This document shows, piece by piece, positions 36,442 to 44,170 of a stretch of 64,000 nucleotides of DNA (within the stretch, counting starts at the first letter, position 1; the number at the start of each line of letters is the position of its first letter). The position numbers were made by a program, and so were the translations under genes. The DNA is from Neolewinella antarctica (GTDB taxonomy: Bacteria > Bacteroidota > Bacteroidia > Chitinophagales > Saprospiraceae). The stretch lies in the NCBI RefSeq assembly GCF_011927835.1, contig NZ_JAATJH010000001.1, positions 310,001 to 374,000 on the forward strand. Direction: 5' to 3'. Under the pieces are notes generated by a model. The model had not been told where the DNA came from, searched no databases, and saw only the letters and a program-made list of their open reading frames with translations.

Positions 36442-36981
36442 CTAAATTAAATCCCTCCGAGTACATTCAGCCAAAATCGCAGTACGCTCCTTCCGAGAGA
36501 GTTTGCAGATTTTGGCATCAATCTGTTTCTTGAGGGAGAGCAGCCCCGAGTTTGAATAATCGCCAAACGGTATAGGGTCGTGTTCGGAAAAATCATATTT
36601 GTGCCGTGACCGAAAATCAACTACCACTGGCTCCCGTTGTGCCATCGCAGCAGCCATCAAGGCGCTCTTTCCAGCCCCTTGGCCGCCCGCGACAAATACA
36701 GACGTGACGCATCCAGTGACCTTATTAAGATGACTGGCGACTGATTTCCCAATAGTCGTTTGAATCTCGTCCGCAGCCTCAGTTCCGAGGTATTGGAGGT
36801 GACCCCACCCGCGCACGTCCATTACATGCTTACTGTTGGCGTCGATTATCCAGGTACCATGAATGTCATAGCTGAATGGTGGGGTAAATCCCTTACGAAT
36901 TATAGTCGCCACCTCGCCCAATAAAGCAGAATCGTCAAGCACCTGATCGGGTTTTTTGGTGGTTTGTGTTTCGGAATCCAT
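36442..36981 (-). CDS. Phage protein with GWG domain and P-loop
   Basis: With the ATG at 36981 the 179-residue protein has two parts. Residues 35-95 contain DVRGWGHLQYLGTEAADEIQ, a pattern seen in small phage proteins of unknown role. Residues about 100-130 contain VFVAGGQGAGKSALMAAA, a textbook Walker A, followed by PVVVDFRSRHK. No clear Walker B follows and only about 50 residues remain, too few for a full ATPase domain. It might be a nucleotide-binding accessory protein. Confidence 0.6.
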   Translation of the reverse strand: MDSETQTTKKPDQVLDDSALLGEVATIIRKGFTPPFSYDIHGTWIIDANSKHVMDVRGWGHLQYLGTEAADEIQTTIGKSVASHLNKVTGCVTSVFVAGGQGAGKSALMAAAMAQREPVVVDFRSRHKYDFSEHDPIPFGDYSNSGLLSLKKQIDAKICKLSRKERTAILAECTRRDLI

Positions 36982-37048
36982 AGTTAAATTATTGATAGTT
37001 TTTAGTTTAAAAATGCGCCTGCGCTTGCTGCTTCCGCATTGGGCGCTA

Positions 37049-37204
37049 TCAAATTGGTTCAACAATTATCTTAAAGTTGCCCGCTTCGGCTATTTGCTCT
37101 AATTGATCCACTCGGGTTTTAAGCCCATTGAGGTAGCGAGTTCCATCCTGAATCCGACGGCCAACGGCCCGGCTACAATTGGCCGGGCCTATGGTGTCGA
37201 GCAT
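37049..37204 (-). CDS. Small phage protein
   Basis: A 51-residue frame lies on the minus strand from the ATG at 37204 to a TGA at 37049, filling the gap between two leftward genes. It ends LKTRVDQLEQIAEAGNF followed by KIIVEPI, a helix and strand ending typical of tiny phage proteins. A GC-rich palindrome (GGCCCGGC/GCCGGGCC, 37166-37189) lies inside its 5' part. It is supported only by codon structure and fit. Confidence 0.42.
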   Translation of the reverse strand: MLDTIGPANCSRAVGRRIQDGTRYLNGLKTRVDQLEQIAEAGNFKIIVEPI

Positions 37205-37218
37205 GTCGGTCAGGGTGG

Positions 37219-37662
37219 TTACTTTCCCGTGTTAATCATGCTTAAGATTGTATCACTTAAACGTCCATCCTTCATTTCACCATTCAAATATCTCCACTCG
37301 TCGTCAGAAAAGTGAGACTTTACGCTCCCTTCTATTTGGTTTGGATAATGAACCTTGGCTTGATGCAGCTCGCCAAACTTCTTCTTGAGATTCAGATCGT
37401 CCCATCCTTGAAAATGGCTAGCAAATGTATAGTCTTCGTCGGCCATTGATAAAGTGTAATCAGCGCCTGTAACGTGTAGGGTCTCACCCTCCTTAGTGTA
37501 GCCTTCACGATATGGGCGCGTTACATAGGAAATAGCCGATGCGCGGCCATGGAGCGACTGAGCAGAGTCTAAAAGGTAGTTTTTGTCGCCGCCAAAGCCC
37601 TCGTTGAAGGGATTAGCGCCAATCTGAAAATATCCGGGAGAAGTAATGATGCAGTAAATCAC
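37219..37662 (-). CDS. Unknown phage protein, first gene of a leftward promoter
   Basis: The 147-residue protein starts at a GTG (MIYCIITSPGYFQIGANPF) and has DDLNLKKKFGELHQ and YLNGEMKDGRLSDTI segments. No family was recognised. A consensus -7 box and a pair of palindromes lie 44-110 bp upstream, so it is probably the first gene of a regulated leftward transcript. Confidence 0.6.
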   Translation of the reverse strand: MIYCIITSPGYFQIGANPFNEGFGGDKNYLLDSAQSLHGRASAISYVTRPYREGYTKEGETLHVTGADYTLSMADEDYTFASHFQGWDDLNLKKKFGELHQAKVHYPNQIEGSVKSHFSDDEWRYLNGEMKDGRLSDTILSMINTGK

Positions 37663-37705
37663 AGTTTTTCAATTTGAGCGCGAGACCATTCCCGCGCCGC
37701 TTGTG

Positions 37706-37771
37706 CAAATATAACGCACTTTTGCGTAAGTTGTTCTACTTTAGGTTAATCATTTACGCTTTAGTGCGTAA
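37706..37771 (-). promoter_or_regulatory. Leftward promoter with two operator-like palindromes
   Basis: On the minus strand TATATTTG (37706-37713) matches the Bacteroidota -7 consensus TAnnTTTG. Next to it are ACGCA-cttt-TGCGT (37714-37727) and TTACGC-tttagt-GCGTAA (37754-37771), which share the TGCGTAA half-site. No clear -33 TTTG was found. The palindromes overlap the region where polymerase would bind, so control by a repressor is likely. Confidence 0.5.
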
Positions 37772-37861
37772 TAATTTAAAGACAGCAGCCCAACATTGTA
37801 GCAACGCCAACGCTATCGCGCTGCGTCGCTACCTGTCATTGGGTCGAAACAAACGATTTAA

Positions 37862-38110
37862 TCAAGTTTTATCAAAACTTGGCAATTGCTCGGAAATAGT
37901 TACCAGCGAACTAATCAGCGTATCTAAGTTTCGCTTTGAAACCACGAACCGGGATTCTATCAACTTTCTGTTCCTAATAATTTGACCGTCATTAGTCAGG
38001 GCATAATCTGGAGCGTCGAAAAGAAGCACGAGTTCCACGATTAATTCTTTGCTTTTGTCTTTACCTTCTGCCCAGTATTCGTTGGCAGTTACTCCTGCAA
38101 AATGATTCAT
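37862..38110 (-). CDS. Small unknown phage protein
   Basis: The 82-residue protein (MNHFAGVTANEYWAEGKDKS) has helical, charged composition and ends with LVTISEQLPSFDKT. No family was recognised. It follows the frameshifted gene at 38128 by 17 bp on the same strand and is probably in the same transcript. Confidence 0.55.
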   Translation of the reverse strand: MNHFAGVTANEYWAEGKDKSKELIVELVLLFDAPDYALTNDGQIIRNRKLIESRFVVSKRNLDTLISSLVTISEQLPSFDKT

Positions 38111-38127
38111 AATTATTATTTTAAAAT

Positions 38128-38570
38128 TTATTTAGATATTAAACAAAGAGAAGCACCCTCAACCACCACCGCCGTATCGAAAGGCTGGCGGCACCCCAGC
38201 TTCATCATTGGCCCAAATACGTTCATGAACGTCCAAAGGGGGAAGTGGCTGTACCCATTCTCGTCGGCTAGTTCTTTGTAGTAGTATGGTATTCGTCGCT
38301 CCCGGTTGGTGTAGCCGATGCGTGAATTGTATTCTTTGGCGAGCTGCGCGTAGCCGGATCGTTGAGCTGCACGAAAACGCTAGCGTTGGCGCTTAACCTA
38401 AATCTACCGGCTAGTTTAGGAATTCGGTAGCCGGGCGGCGGGACGGTTGATACGCCCTCCTTACGCAAGCCCTCCAGCACCAGCATGATGATGTCATCCA
38501 TTTCACCGTGCAGCAGCGACAGGTCATGTTGGTTGGCGAAGTGGTCGAATAATGGTTGTTGATCGAGCAT
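38128..38570 (-). pseudogene. Frameshifted phage gene
   Basis: The frame from the ATG at 38570 (MLDQQPLFDHFANQHDLSLL) is protein-like to about SVFVQLND near 38360, then turns into low-quality residues and stops at 38268. The -1 frame picks up there with AQLAKEYNSRIGYTNRERR and KELADENGYSHFPLWTFMNV and runs to a TAA at 38128. The two halves together would give about 147 residues. No slippery heptamer is visible at the junction, so a one-base indel or a sequencing error is likelier than programmed slipping. Function unknown. Confidence 0.6.
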
Positions 38571-38575
38571 GCTAA

Positions 38576-38944
38576 TTAATTATCTAGTTCGGTTTGTGAT
38601 GTATGACCCATATCGGTATGACGAGCACGTACCATCTTATCAATCTTTTCGGAACCGGCCATTAAGTTGAGTGACATCGTGCCACTGACTTGGCTTAGCC
38701 CCGCCATCATATTAGAGGTGTCAGCAATCATCTGTTTTTTGAGTGCTGGAGATAATGGGAGGCCCTTAGTCTTAAATCTCAGCATACCGCCCTCGATCTT
38801 TGCGCAAGAATAACTGGGGTTAACTTTCAACACGTACTCGGAATAGCCAGGCGTGTGAATTATTACCGCCCCGGCGATGTCGTACCGTTCGAGGATGCCC
38901 TTAATTTCTTGGGCTGCTTTTTTTAATTTGGGTGAGAATTGCAT
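38576..38944 (-). CDS. Unknown phage protein
   Basis: With the ATG at 38944 (MQFSPKLKKAAQEIKGILER) the protein has 122 residues. It looks like a small alpha/beta domain: a helix, a GAVIIHTPGYSEYVLKV strand pair, then a Met-rich helix (TSNMMAGLSQVSGTMSLNLM). It ends 5 bp before the frameshifted gene's start. No family was recognised. Confidence 0.6.
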   Translation of the reverse strand: MQFSPKLKKAAQEIKGILERYDIAGAVIIHTPGYSEYVLKVNPSYSCAKIEGGMLRFKTKGLPLSPALKKQMIADTSNMMAGLSQVSGTMSLNLMAGSEKIDKMVRARHTDMGHTSQTELDN

Positions 38945-38945
38945 A

Positions 38946-39515
38946 TTAATTGTTTTCGATACTGGCCTGAAGGGAATGTGCTTTCGGGGTGGCGGTGTTG
39001 CCGCCGTAGGTGACGCCGACGTTGTAGCGGATGCCCCACAGCTTCGCGAAGCCGGCAATGGGGACTACCCCGAGCTTGGCGGGGCGCTGGCCGGGGCGGT
39101 CAAAGAAGTAGTGAGCGCCGTCCTTACCGTAGTTGACCGGAATTTTGACGGTTTCTCCAGCCCGGAAGGTACCGATGCCGTCCGTGGTCGTGAAGCCGGT
39201 GTCTGAGTGGTTGAGATAACCGCAAACCTCGAAGGTGCCCCGCTCTAAGCCGCTACGGAATCCCACCAGAACCGCGTCTTGGTTAGGGCGCGGAGAGAAA
39301 AGGCGAAAGAAGGTGTGGCCACCCAACTTGTTCCAGTCTTTGTGGTTCGTTTTGCCGTCCGGATCCCGGGGGATGGTGGCGGGGTCGATCCACGCGGACG
39401 CGGTGAATTTGGCGGTGATGACGAAGCCACCCTTACGGGAAAAGCTGATGCGGAAATTTCGTTGGTGTTTAGGCCGGTAGTTTTTACTACCGGCCTTGAT
39501 GAAACGCGCAATCAT
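38946..39515 (-). CDS. Unknown beta-rich phage protein
   Basis: The 189-residue protein begins MIARFIKAGSKNYRPKHQRN with a basic start, then beta-like segments (GGFVITAKFTASAWI, HTFFRLFSPRP) and a Gly-rich end (YNVGVTYGGNTATPKAH). Nothing identifies it. Its start overlaps the stop of a small membrane protein gene (ATGA), and 1 bp separates it from the next gene. Confidence 0.6.
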   Translation of the reverse strand: MIARFIKAGSKNYRPKHQRNFRISFSRKGGFVITAKFTASAWIDPATIPRDPDGKTNHKDWNKLGGHTFFRLFSPRPNQDAVLVGFRSGLERGTFEVCGYLNHSDTGFTTTDGIGTFRAGETVKIPVNYGKDGAHYFFDRPGQRPAKLGVVPIAGFAKLWGIRYNVGVTYGGNTATPKAHSLQASIENN

Positions 39516-39631
39516 TTGCCAGCTCTTTGGGAGGTGCCGAGGTGGTACCCGCTGGTGCCGATGATGACGGCACCGAGGACGACGAATAGCCAGTGGGCTT
39601 TGACGGTGTAATCGAGATTAATCTTAGGCAT
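39512..39631 (-). CDS. Small single-helix membrane protein
   Basis: This 39-residue frame (MPKINLDYTVKAHWLFVVLG then AVIIGTSGYHL) has one transmembrane segment with a short polar N-terminus. Its TGA overlaps the next gene's ATG as ATGA, which supports it as real. The role is unknown; small membrane proteins are common in such blocks. Confidence 0.6.
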   Translation of the reverse strand: MPKINLDYTVKAHWLFVVLGAVIIGTSGYHLGTSQRAGK

Positions 39632-39677
39632 AAGGAAAAGGGATTGTGGCGCGGTACGCCGGGTTAATTTTGTGGGG

Positions 39678-39815
39678 TTAATTGTTGAATACGAAGTAGG
39701 CCAGTAGTTTCCAGAGGCCCCACAAGCCCAGTGGAATCAACAGGCACGCCAGGGCAAAGCCGCCCGCAAGTGCAATGATCAATTTCTTGTAGAAGTCTAG
39801 TGGGTTGTACGGCAT
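39678..39815 (-). CDS. Small membrane protein
   Basis: The 45-residue frame (MPYNPLDFYKKLIIALAGG followed by FALACLLIPLGLWGLW) has one long or two short hydrophobic segments and aromatic ends. It is preferred over an overlapping 75-residue frame from 39891 whose C half is clearly out-of-frame reading. It precedes the 39-residue membrane protein by 46 bp. Confidence 0.55.
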   Translation of the reverse strand: MPYNPLDFYKKLIIALAGGFALACLLIPLGLWGLWKLLAYFVFNN

Positions 39816-39982
39816 TGGTTGGTTCGTTTTCGGGGTGAAGGCAAACTAAAGCGACGAGACAGGCCAGGAAATACAGGGGTGCTTCGTTCATGCCTTAATT
39901 TATTTGATTAGGTTAAAATACGCAATCTTCGATCATGAGAGGTTTAATTGAGTAGGTTGTTTAATTGGTGAAATGTTATTGT

Positions 39983-40294
39983 TTACCCAGCGAAGTAGAT
40001 TTCGCACGGACGGTCGAACATGCTGCACCCGTCGTCAGAATACTGGTGCTCCTGTACTCGTCCTGATTCCGGCGTCTTAGGACATTTTACGGCATAGTAG
40101 ATTTGGCAGCCCGCTACGATCAGGTGGTCATGATGGGTGCCAACTTTCACAAACCAGTTACTGCTGTTGCGATTAGTTTTAATATTTAAGACGGTGTCAG
40201 CTATAATCTCGACCGGCCCGTAGACTGCTTTGTATTTCTTACCGTCCGGAGCGTAAAACCAGTTATTCGTGGTGATTAAATAATTGCCTTGCAT
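39983..40294 (-). CDS. Unknown phage protein
   Basis: With the ATG at 40294 (MQGNYLITTNNWFYAPDGKK) the 103-residue protein has beta-strand-like segments and several cysteines (AGCQIYYAVKCPK, DDGCSMFDRPCEIYF). The start YAPDGKKYKAVYGPVEI resembles small domains common in phage accessory proteins. Function unknown. Confidence 0.6.
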   Translation of the reverse strand: MQGNYLITTNNWFYAPDGKKYKAVYGPVEIIADTVLNIKTNRNSSNWFVKVGTHHDHLIVAGCQIYYAVKCPKTPESGRVQEHQYSDDGCSMFDRPCEIYFAG

Positions 40295-40382
40295 GGTAGT
40301 TTGATTTATTGATTTCAAAAGGGCGGCACCGCAACACACAGCGCCGCCGGAAAATCACGCTTAAATACACTGGTTCCTAACC

Positions 40383-41993
40383 TCAAACCGGCCGCAAAAA
40401 GTAAGCCCCCGTCCGGCCCTCGCGCTTATCGATCGCCCACCCCATCTCCGCCAGGGCGCGGGATTCGCAAGCCATGCCGTCGAGTAGGTCGGCGCGGCGG
40501 TTGAGGACGATCTCGGTTTCCTTGCGCGTGGGGTTCATGTAGCTGTTGTAGCTGGACATCATCGACTTCCAACCGTTGAGCCGCGTGACGGCATCGGGCG
40601 GCGGGATGGCCTCGGTGATCGGTGTAGCTACGGTTTGCGGGGCGTTCGTAGCTACAAGTGGGTTGGGTGCCGGTGTAGCTACGATGTTGCTTGTTACGCC
40701 GTAGCTACCCGTAGCTACGCTGGTTACGGGCGTGGACGCGGGTGCCGGGGTGAGGGGTGTACCCTGCGGCGATGGGGTAGGGGAGCGGCGGAAAAAGAAG
40801 CCCGCACTACCCGCCGGAATGGGCGCCGGCTGGGGTGGGGTGCCCTGAGCGGCGACGATCTGAAACCCTGCAGACGCCGGTGGGGTAGCGGTCATGCCGG
40901 TGGTGCCGATCGTGCCGTTACCATCGATGTCGAGGCCCAGCCACTCTTCGAGCTGGGAAAGGAAGCTTTCCCACTGGGCATCGCGCCACTGAGCGATGAG
41001 GCTGTAGACGTTGCGCTTGGCGGCGGGCTCTTCCCAACCGGCTGCCTTGAGGCGTAGGTAGCGGATGCGGAGTCCGAGCAAGCCAAGCAGGGCGGCCACG
41101 ACGTCGAGAAGGATGATGAAGTTGGTGCGGCTGGCCAGGGTAGCGTCGTAGCTGCCGACCTGGTGCCTAGCTAGTGAGAGGATGGCCGTGGCCGTGCTGT
41201 CGCTCGCCAAAGAACCCTGCACCCGCGCCAGCGCCCCCTTTGCCTCCGTCAGGTCGGCCGTGGCCGCCGCCAGTAGCTTGGTTTGCTCCGTGCGGGCCGC
41301 GTCGATGCGCTTGGCGTAGGCCAGATTAGTGGCGTACCACTTGCCGCGGGGCGGGGGAGAGAAGTAGCCGGGGTTGCGGGCGTACATGGACCGCTGATCG
41401 GGGTTGCCGCTGGCGACCGCCGCCGCCACCAACCGCTTACCGGACCGGGTCGCGCTGCTGACGTCGCCGGAGTGGCGCGACTGCACGTAGCGAAAGCTCG
41501 CCAACGCCTCGGTTTCGCGGATCGCCTGGCGCTCGGAGTGGTCGGTGATGTGGGTGGTGTAGCCGTCGTAGTCGGGCGGCGGGGTGCTGAGGTAGGAGAT
41601 TTCGCTACCGGCCCAGATGCTGGAGGTGAGCGTGAGGGCAAACCGGATCCAGAGGACGGCCCCGCGCTTGCGGAGGTAACGGCGGGCGGACTGCTTATCG
41701 GCGATGCGCAGGTCGGCGTTGCGGAGTTGGTCCTTAGTCTTCCAGTGGTCGAGCAGGTCGCCGTCGAGCCGGTGGTCGATGATGACGTAGAGCCCGATGA
41801 TGGTAAAGGCGAGCCCGGTGATGAACGCCCAGTCGGGGAGGAAACCGCTGACGGCCTCGCGGTAGCTTGAGTAAGTGAGGGCGGCCGTGGTGGTGGCGAG
41901 GAAGAGGAAACAGGCCTTGGTGAGGACCTGGTAGCCGGCGTCGGAACCGGCGGTGAGGTTGAGGAACGGACGTTCCTTGTTCTGGTGGATCAT
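40383..41993 (-). CDS. Large phage-encoded membrane protein
   Basis: The 536-residue protein has hydrophobic segments near residues 28-45, 55-72, 110-130 and 291-308. A helical Ala-rich region lies between the third and fourth. Residues about 330-460 are a Pro/Ala/Thr-rich linker that contains DIDGNGTIG, an EF-hand-like start lacking the final Glu, and several VAT triplets encoded by identical GTAGCTAC octamers. The C-terminus is a short folded part (YNSYMNPTRKETEIVLNRRA). Function unknown; a superinfection-exclusion or other envelope role in the lysogen is possible. Confidence 0.7.
   Translation of the reverse strand: MIHQNKERPFLNLTAGSDAGYQVLTKACFLFLATTTAALTYSSYREAVSGFLPDWAFITGLAFTIIGLYVIIDHRLDGDLLDHWKTKDQLRNADLRIADKQSARRYLRKRGAVLWIRFALTLTSSIWAGSEISYLSTPPPDYDGYTTHITDHSERQAIRETEALASFRYVQSRHSGDVSSATRSGKRLVAAAVASGNPDQRSMYARNPGYFSPPPRGKWYATNLAYAKRIDAARTEQTKLLAAATADLTEAKGALARVQGSLASDSTATAILSLARHQVGSYDATLASRTNFIILLDVVAALLGLLGLRIRYLRLKAAGWEEPAAKRNVYSLIAQWRDAQWESFLSQLEEWLGLDIDGNGTIGTTGMTATPPASAGFQIVAAQGTPPQPAPIPAGSAGFFFRRSPTPSPQGTPLTPAPASTPVTSVATGSYGVTSNIVATPAPNPLVATNAPQTVATPITEAIPPPDAVTRLNGWKSMMSSYNSYMNPTRKETEIVLNRRADLLDGMACESRALAEMGWAIDKREGRTGAYFLRPV
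40624..40718. repeat. Five palindromic GTAGCTAC octamers in 95 bp
   Basis: GTAGCTAC occurs at 40624, 40648, 40675, 40701 and 40711, inside the coding linker of the membrane protein. Four encode Val-Ala-Thr with the same codons and one is read in another frame, so the DNA rather than the protein seems to be repeated. Confidence 0.8.
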
Positions 41994-42120
41994 TGTTTAA
42001 TTCGCTTTCGTTATAGAATGTCACAAATCTAGCGGACGAACGAGCGGATTAAATAGACCTAAGTTTTAGGGAAAGTTTGGTTTTGTTTTAAAAGGTGGGG
42101 GGTTGGGGTAGTCCAATACG

Positions 42121-42669
42121 TCACATGGCTTTTACCATGTTGCTGGCTTGCTTGAAGAGTTTGGCTAGCTCAGGTAGATCATTAATCTGCAAATGACACA
42201 TAACATCTTTTCGAACTGGTCTGACCGCGATAAGCTTGAAAGTCCACTTACCGGTGTTTTCAGATGAAAATAATGATAGCTTAACTCTGTTACCTAAACT
42301 CCCTAAGATGTCAGTGTGCTCTTCATAGTTCCTGGGTGCATCAGTGTTCCCGAGCACGTAGTAATGCGATAGTCTACTGACTAAGTAATCAACATCATCA
42401 GGGGATAGGGCGATAATCTCGGAGTTGTTTGACCCGGCTGCGAGAAAGTCGGTAATTATTAGGCGGACACGGGCAACCGACTTATTGGATGATTCCTCGG
42501 TGATTCGAATGATTGATACACTCACACCCTTTATAGTCTTGAGGGTTTGAATTTGTTTCTTGTACGGATACGCCACCCCATAAATCGAATCTATCACTAC
42601 TTGGGGGCGATCCTGTCCGAAACAGGCGTTGGCGACCATCAAACCTATAACCATCATCACTACTTTCAT
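42121..42669 (-). CDS. Exported phage protein of unknown function
   Basis: With the ATG at 42669 the 182-residue protein starts with a signal peptide (MKVVMMVIGLMVANACFGQ). The mature domain resembles small exported Bacteroidota proteins: a VSVSIIRITEE strand, LSPDDVDYLVSRLSHYY and HLQINDLPELAKLFKQA. It may act in the lysogen's envelope. The 31 extra residues in the longer frame are not signal-like. Confidence 0.6.
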   Translation of the reverse strand: MKVVMMVIGLMVANACFGQDRPQVVIDSIYGVAYPYKKQIQTLKTIKGVSVSIIRITEESSNKSVARVRLIITDFLAAGSNNSEIIALSPDDVDYLVSRLSHYYVLGNTDAPRNYEEHTDILGSLGNRVKLSLFSSENTGKWTFKLIAVRPVRKDVMCHLQINDLPELAKLFKQASNMVKAM

Positions 42670-42749
42670 ATTAAACAAAGTTTGGTATTTTAAAACAAAT
42701 TGTTGTTCTTTGGGCAACGGTACACCCCTATTAGCATACTCACTCCAAC

Positions 42750-42860
42750 ATGAATTCTTCAAATCCCACCGGCATTAGCGCCGGTAACGCCGATCTACTA
42801 TTGCAGATCGCCACATTAAACGACGACACTGATCACGACGAAGAAGAAGACTTTCTCTGA
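42750..42860 (+). CDS. Tiny acidic phage protein
   Basis: A 36-residue frame (MNSSNPTGISAGNADLLLQI, then an acidic end DDDTDHDEEEDFL) runs from 42750 and stops exactly where the convergent repressor-like gene stops (adjacent bases 42860/42861). Perfect tail-to-tail packing and the strongly acidic end support it. Acidic miniproteins can act as DNA mimics or antirepressors, but no evidence for that is present. Confidence 0.42.
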   Translation: MNSSNPTGISAGNADLLLQIATLNDDTDHDEEEDFL

Positions 42861-43280
42861 TTATCGGTCAAGTAACTTAGTGATTGTGGATTGGTGGTCT
42901 GTGATAATGTCGTGCAATCTTTGATTCTCTGATTCGAGGTAAGAAATTCGTTTGTCTTTACTCGCCATAGCCTTACGTATTTCTTCTAGCATGCTACCCG
43001 CCAATGCGTCCGCTTGCTCCTGATTCAAGGCCTCGACATCGGATAACTTTTTAGGGTTGGGATTTATGTCCAACTCTCTCGCTCTCCCACGTAGTGCCGG
43101 AAACGCAATTACAACCTTTTTGAAGTCCTCAATTGTCGCCTGCGTACGGTCGTATCTGATATTAGAAAGTCTGGTTACGCCTATTCCAGATTGATTGCCA
43201 GCATCGGAGTACTTAACACCGTGTTTTTTTTTCAAAAAGTGAAGCCACTCCTTAAAGTCCTCATTGTCAGGATGTTTCAT
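42861..43280 (-). CDS. Phage repressor-like HTH protein with coiled coil
   Basis: The 139-residue protein has an N-terminal region compatible with a helix-turn-helix (YSDAGNQSGIGVTRLSNIRY followed by RTQATIEDFKKVV) and a C-terminal coiled coil (DKRISYLESENQRLHDIITD) for oligomerisation. It is divergent from the early operon, with repeated sites between the two starts. The layout is that of a lysogeny repressor, though the fold is not certain. Confidence 0.65.
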   Translation of the reverse strand: MKHPDNEDFKEWLHFLKKKHGVKYSDAGNQSGIGVTRLSNIRYDRTQATIEDFKKVVIAFPALRGRARELDINPNPKKLSDVEALNQEQADALAGSMLEEIRKAMASKDKRISYLESENQRLHDIITDHQSTITKLLDR

Positions 43281-43300
43281 TGTATTTATGTATAGGTTTT

Positions 43301-43382
43301 TACGTGTATCATACGTGTATTTACACTAAATACTTGCATAATACTTGTACTGTGCTCATATTTGCACTAGAACAAGTGCAAA
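43301..43382. promoter_or_regulatory. Operator region between repressor and early operon
   Basis: TACGTGTAT is repeated at 43301 and 43312, and AATACTTG at 43329 and 43340; both pairs have an 11-bp period, one helical turn. GTGTA-tt-TACAC is at 43315-43326. TTTGCACT-agaaca-AGTGCAAA, a perfect 8-bp palindrome, is at 43361-43382, ending 12 bp before the early gene's ATG. The stretch ATATTTGC resembles a -7 box. These are the likely sites for the adjacent repressor and Cro-like proteins. Confidence 0.6.
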
Positions 43383-43394
43383 ACCTGTGCGAAT

Positions 43395-43724
43395 ATGGAA
43401 GATAAACTACAAACGGCCAAACTGGTAGTGAAAACGCTGCTGGCGGAGATGAAGGCCTACGAGATCAGTTTTGAAATGGTGTCGTGTCAGACGATCAACC
43501 TGGGGCTGAACCGGGGCAGGGGCTACAAACTTCAAGCCATCAAAAACATGATGTGTGGGCGTAAGCCACTGCAGGCGGATGTGTTGGAGGCGATGGTGAC
43601 GATGGTGGAAGATGCGTTGGAGGAAAAAGAGCGAATAGCGGCCGGTGATCTGTCCTCGATGGACTACCGCCTGCAAGTATGTAAGAACCGTCGTAGTGAA
43701 ATCGAGCAAATGACGGCCGCATGA
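43395..43724 (+). CDS. Small early regulator (Cro position)
   Basis: The 109-residue protein (MEDKLQTAKLVVKTLLAEMK) is highly helical with a basic middle (NRGRGYKLQAIKNMMCGRKP) that could be a DNA-recognition helix. It is the first gene on the rightward transcript opposite the repressor-like gene, the position of Cro-type proteins. The fold is not certain. ATGA overlap with the next gene. Confidence 0.6.
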   Translation: MEDKLQTAKLVVKTLLAEMKAYEISFEMVSCQTINLGLNRGRGYKLQAIKNMMCGRKPLQADVLEAMVTMVEDALEEKERIAAGDLSSMDYRLQVCKNRRSEIEQMTAA

Positions 43725-44170
43725 ATCCTACCCTAAAGTCATACCAGAGCCACCGCAACAGCCTGTCTACCCCCCAAAACGGGCGACCCGTCAAACCGAT
43801 CGTTAGCGCCGGAGATTTTTTACCGCGTGACCTCGCCCTCGAAGTGCTGCACTACTGGAACGCCACGCTGATGCTCAACGACATGCGGTGCCAGGAGGTG
43901 AAACCGATCACGGGCACCTACCGGGTGGACCGCTTCACCTTCGACATCCTCGAAAACACGCTGGGCGGCAACCCCATGGCCGAGCAACGCCAGGAAGCGG
44001 GGTGGGCCATACACGTCGGACGGGGTGGGGTGGTGCCGGAGACGGGTATCGTGTGCCGTGCGCCTTCCTACAATCACTTGAACTACCCGCTGGAGCTACG
44101 CTTCGTGCGGGACCGAAAATCTAATCTAGCAACGACCCCGGTCGGAGCATCCTATAACGAGCCCGCCTGA
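43721..44170 (+). CDS. Unknown early phage protein
   Basis: The 149-residue protein starts in an ATGA overlap. It contains RDLALEVLHYWNATLMLNDM and GWAIHVGRGGVVPETGIV. No family was recognised. Its 3' end carries one copy of a 15-bp direct repeat (ATCCTATAACGAGCC) that recurs 102 bp downstream. Confidence 0.6.
   Translation: MNPTLKSYQSHRNSLSTPQNGRPVKPIVSAGDFLPRDLALEVLHYWNATLMLNDMRCQEVKPITGTYRVDRFTFDILENTLGGNPMAEQRQEAGWAIHVGRGGVVPETGIVCRAPSYNHLNYPLELRFVRDRKSNLATTPVGASYNEPA

Noticed and set aside
37166-37189. GC-rich palindrome as a terminator
   Set aside because: No T tract on either strand and it lies inside a small open frame; kept only as a note in that entry.
39664-39891. 75-codon minus-strand frame with a hydrophobic start
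   Set aside because: Its second half is an out-of-frame reading of the more convincing 45-residue membrane protein at 39678-39815; only the first 30 residues look plausible.
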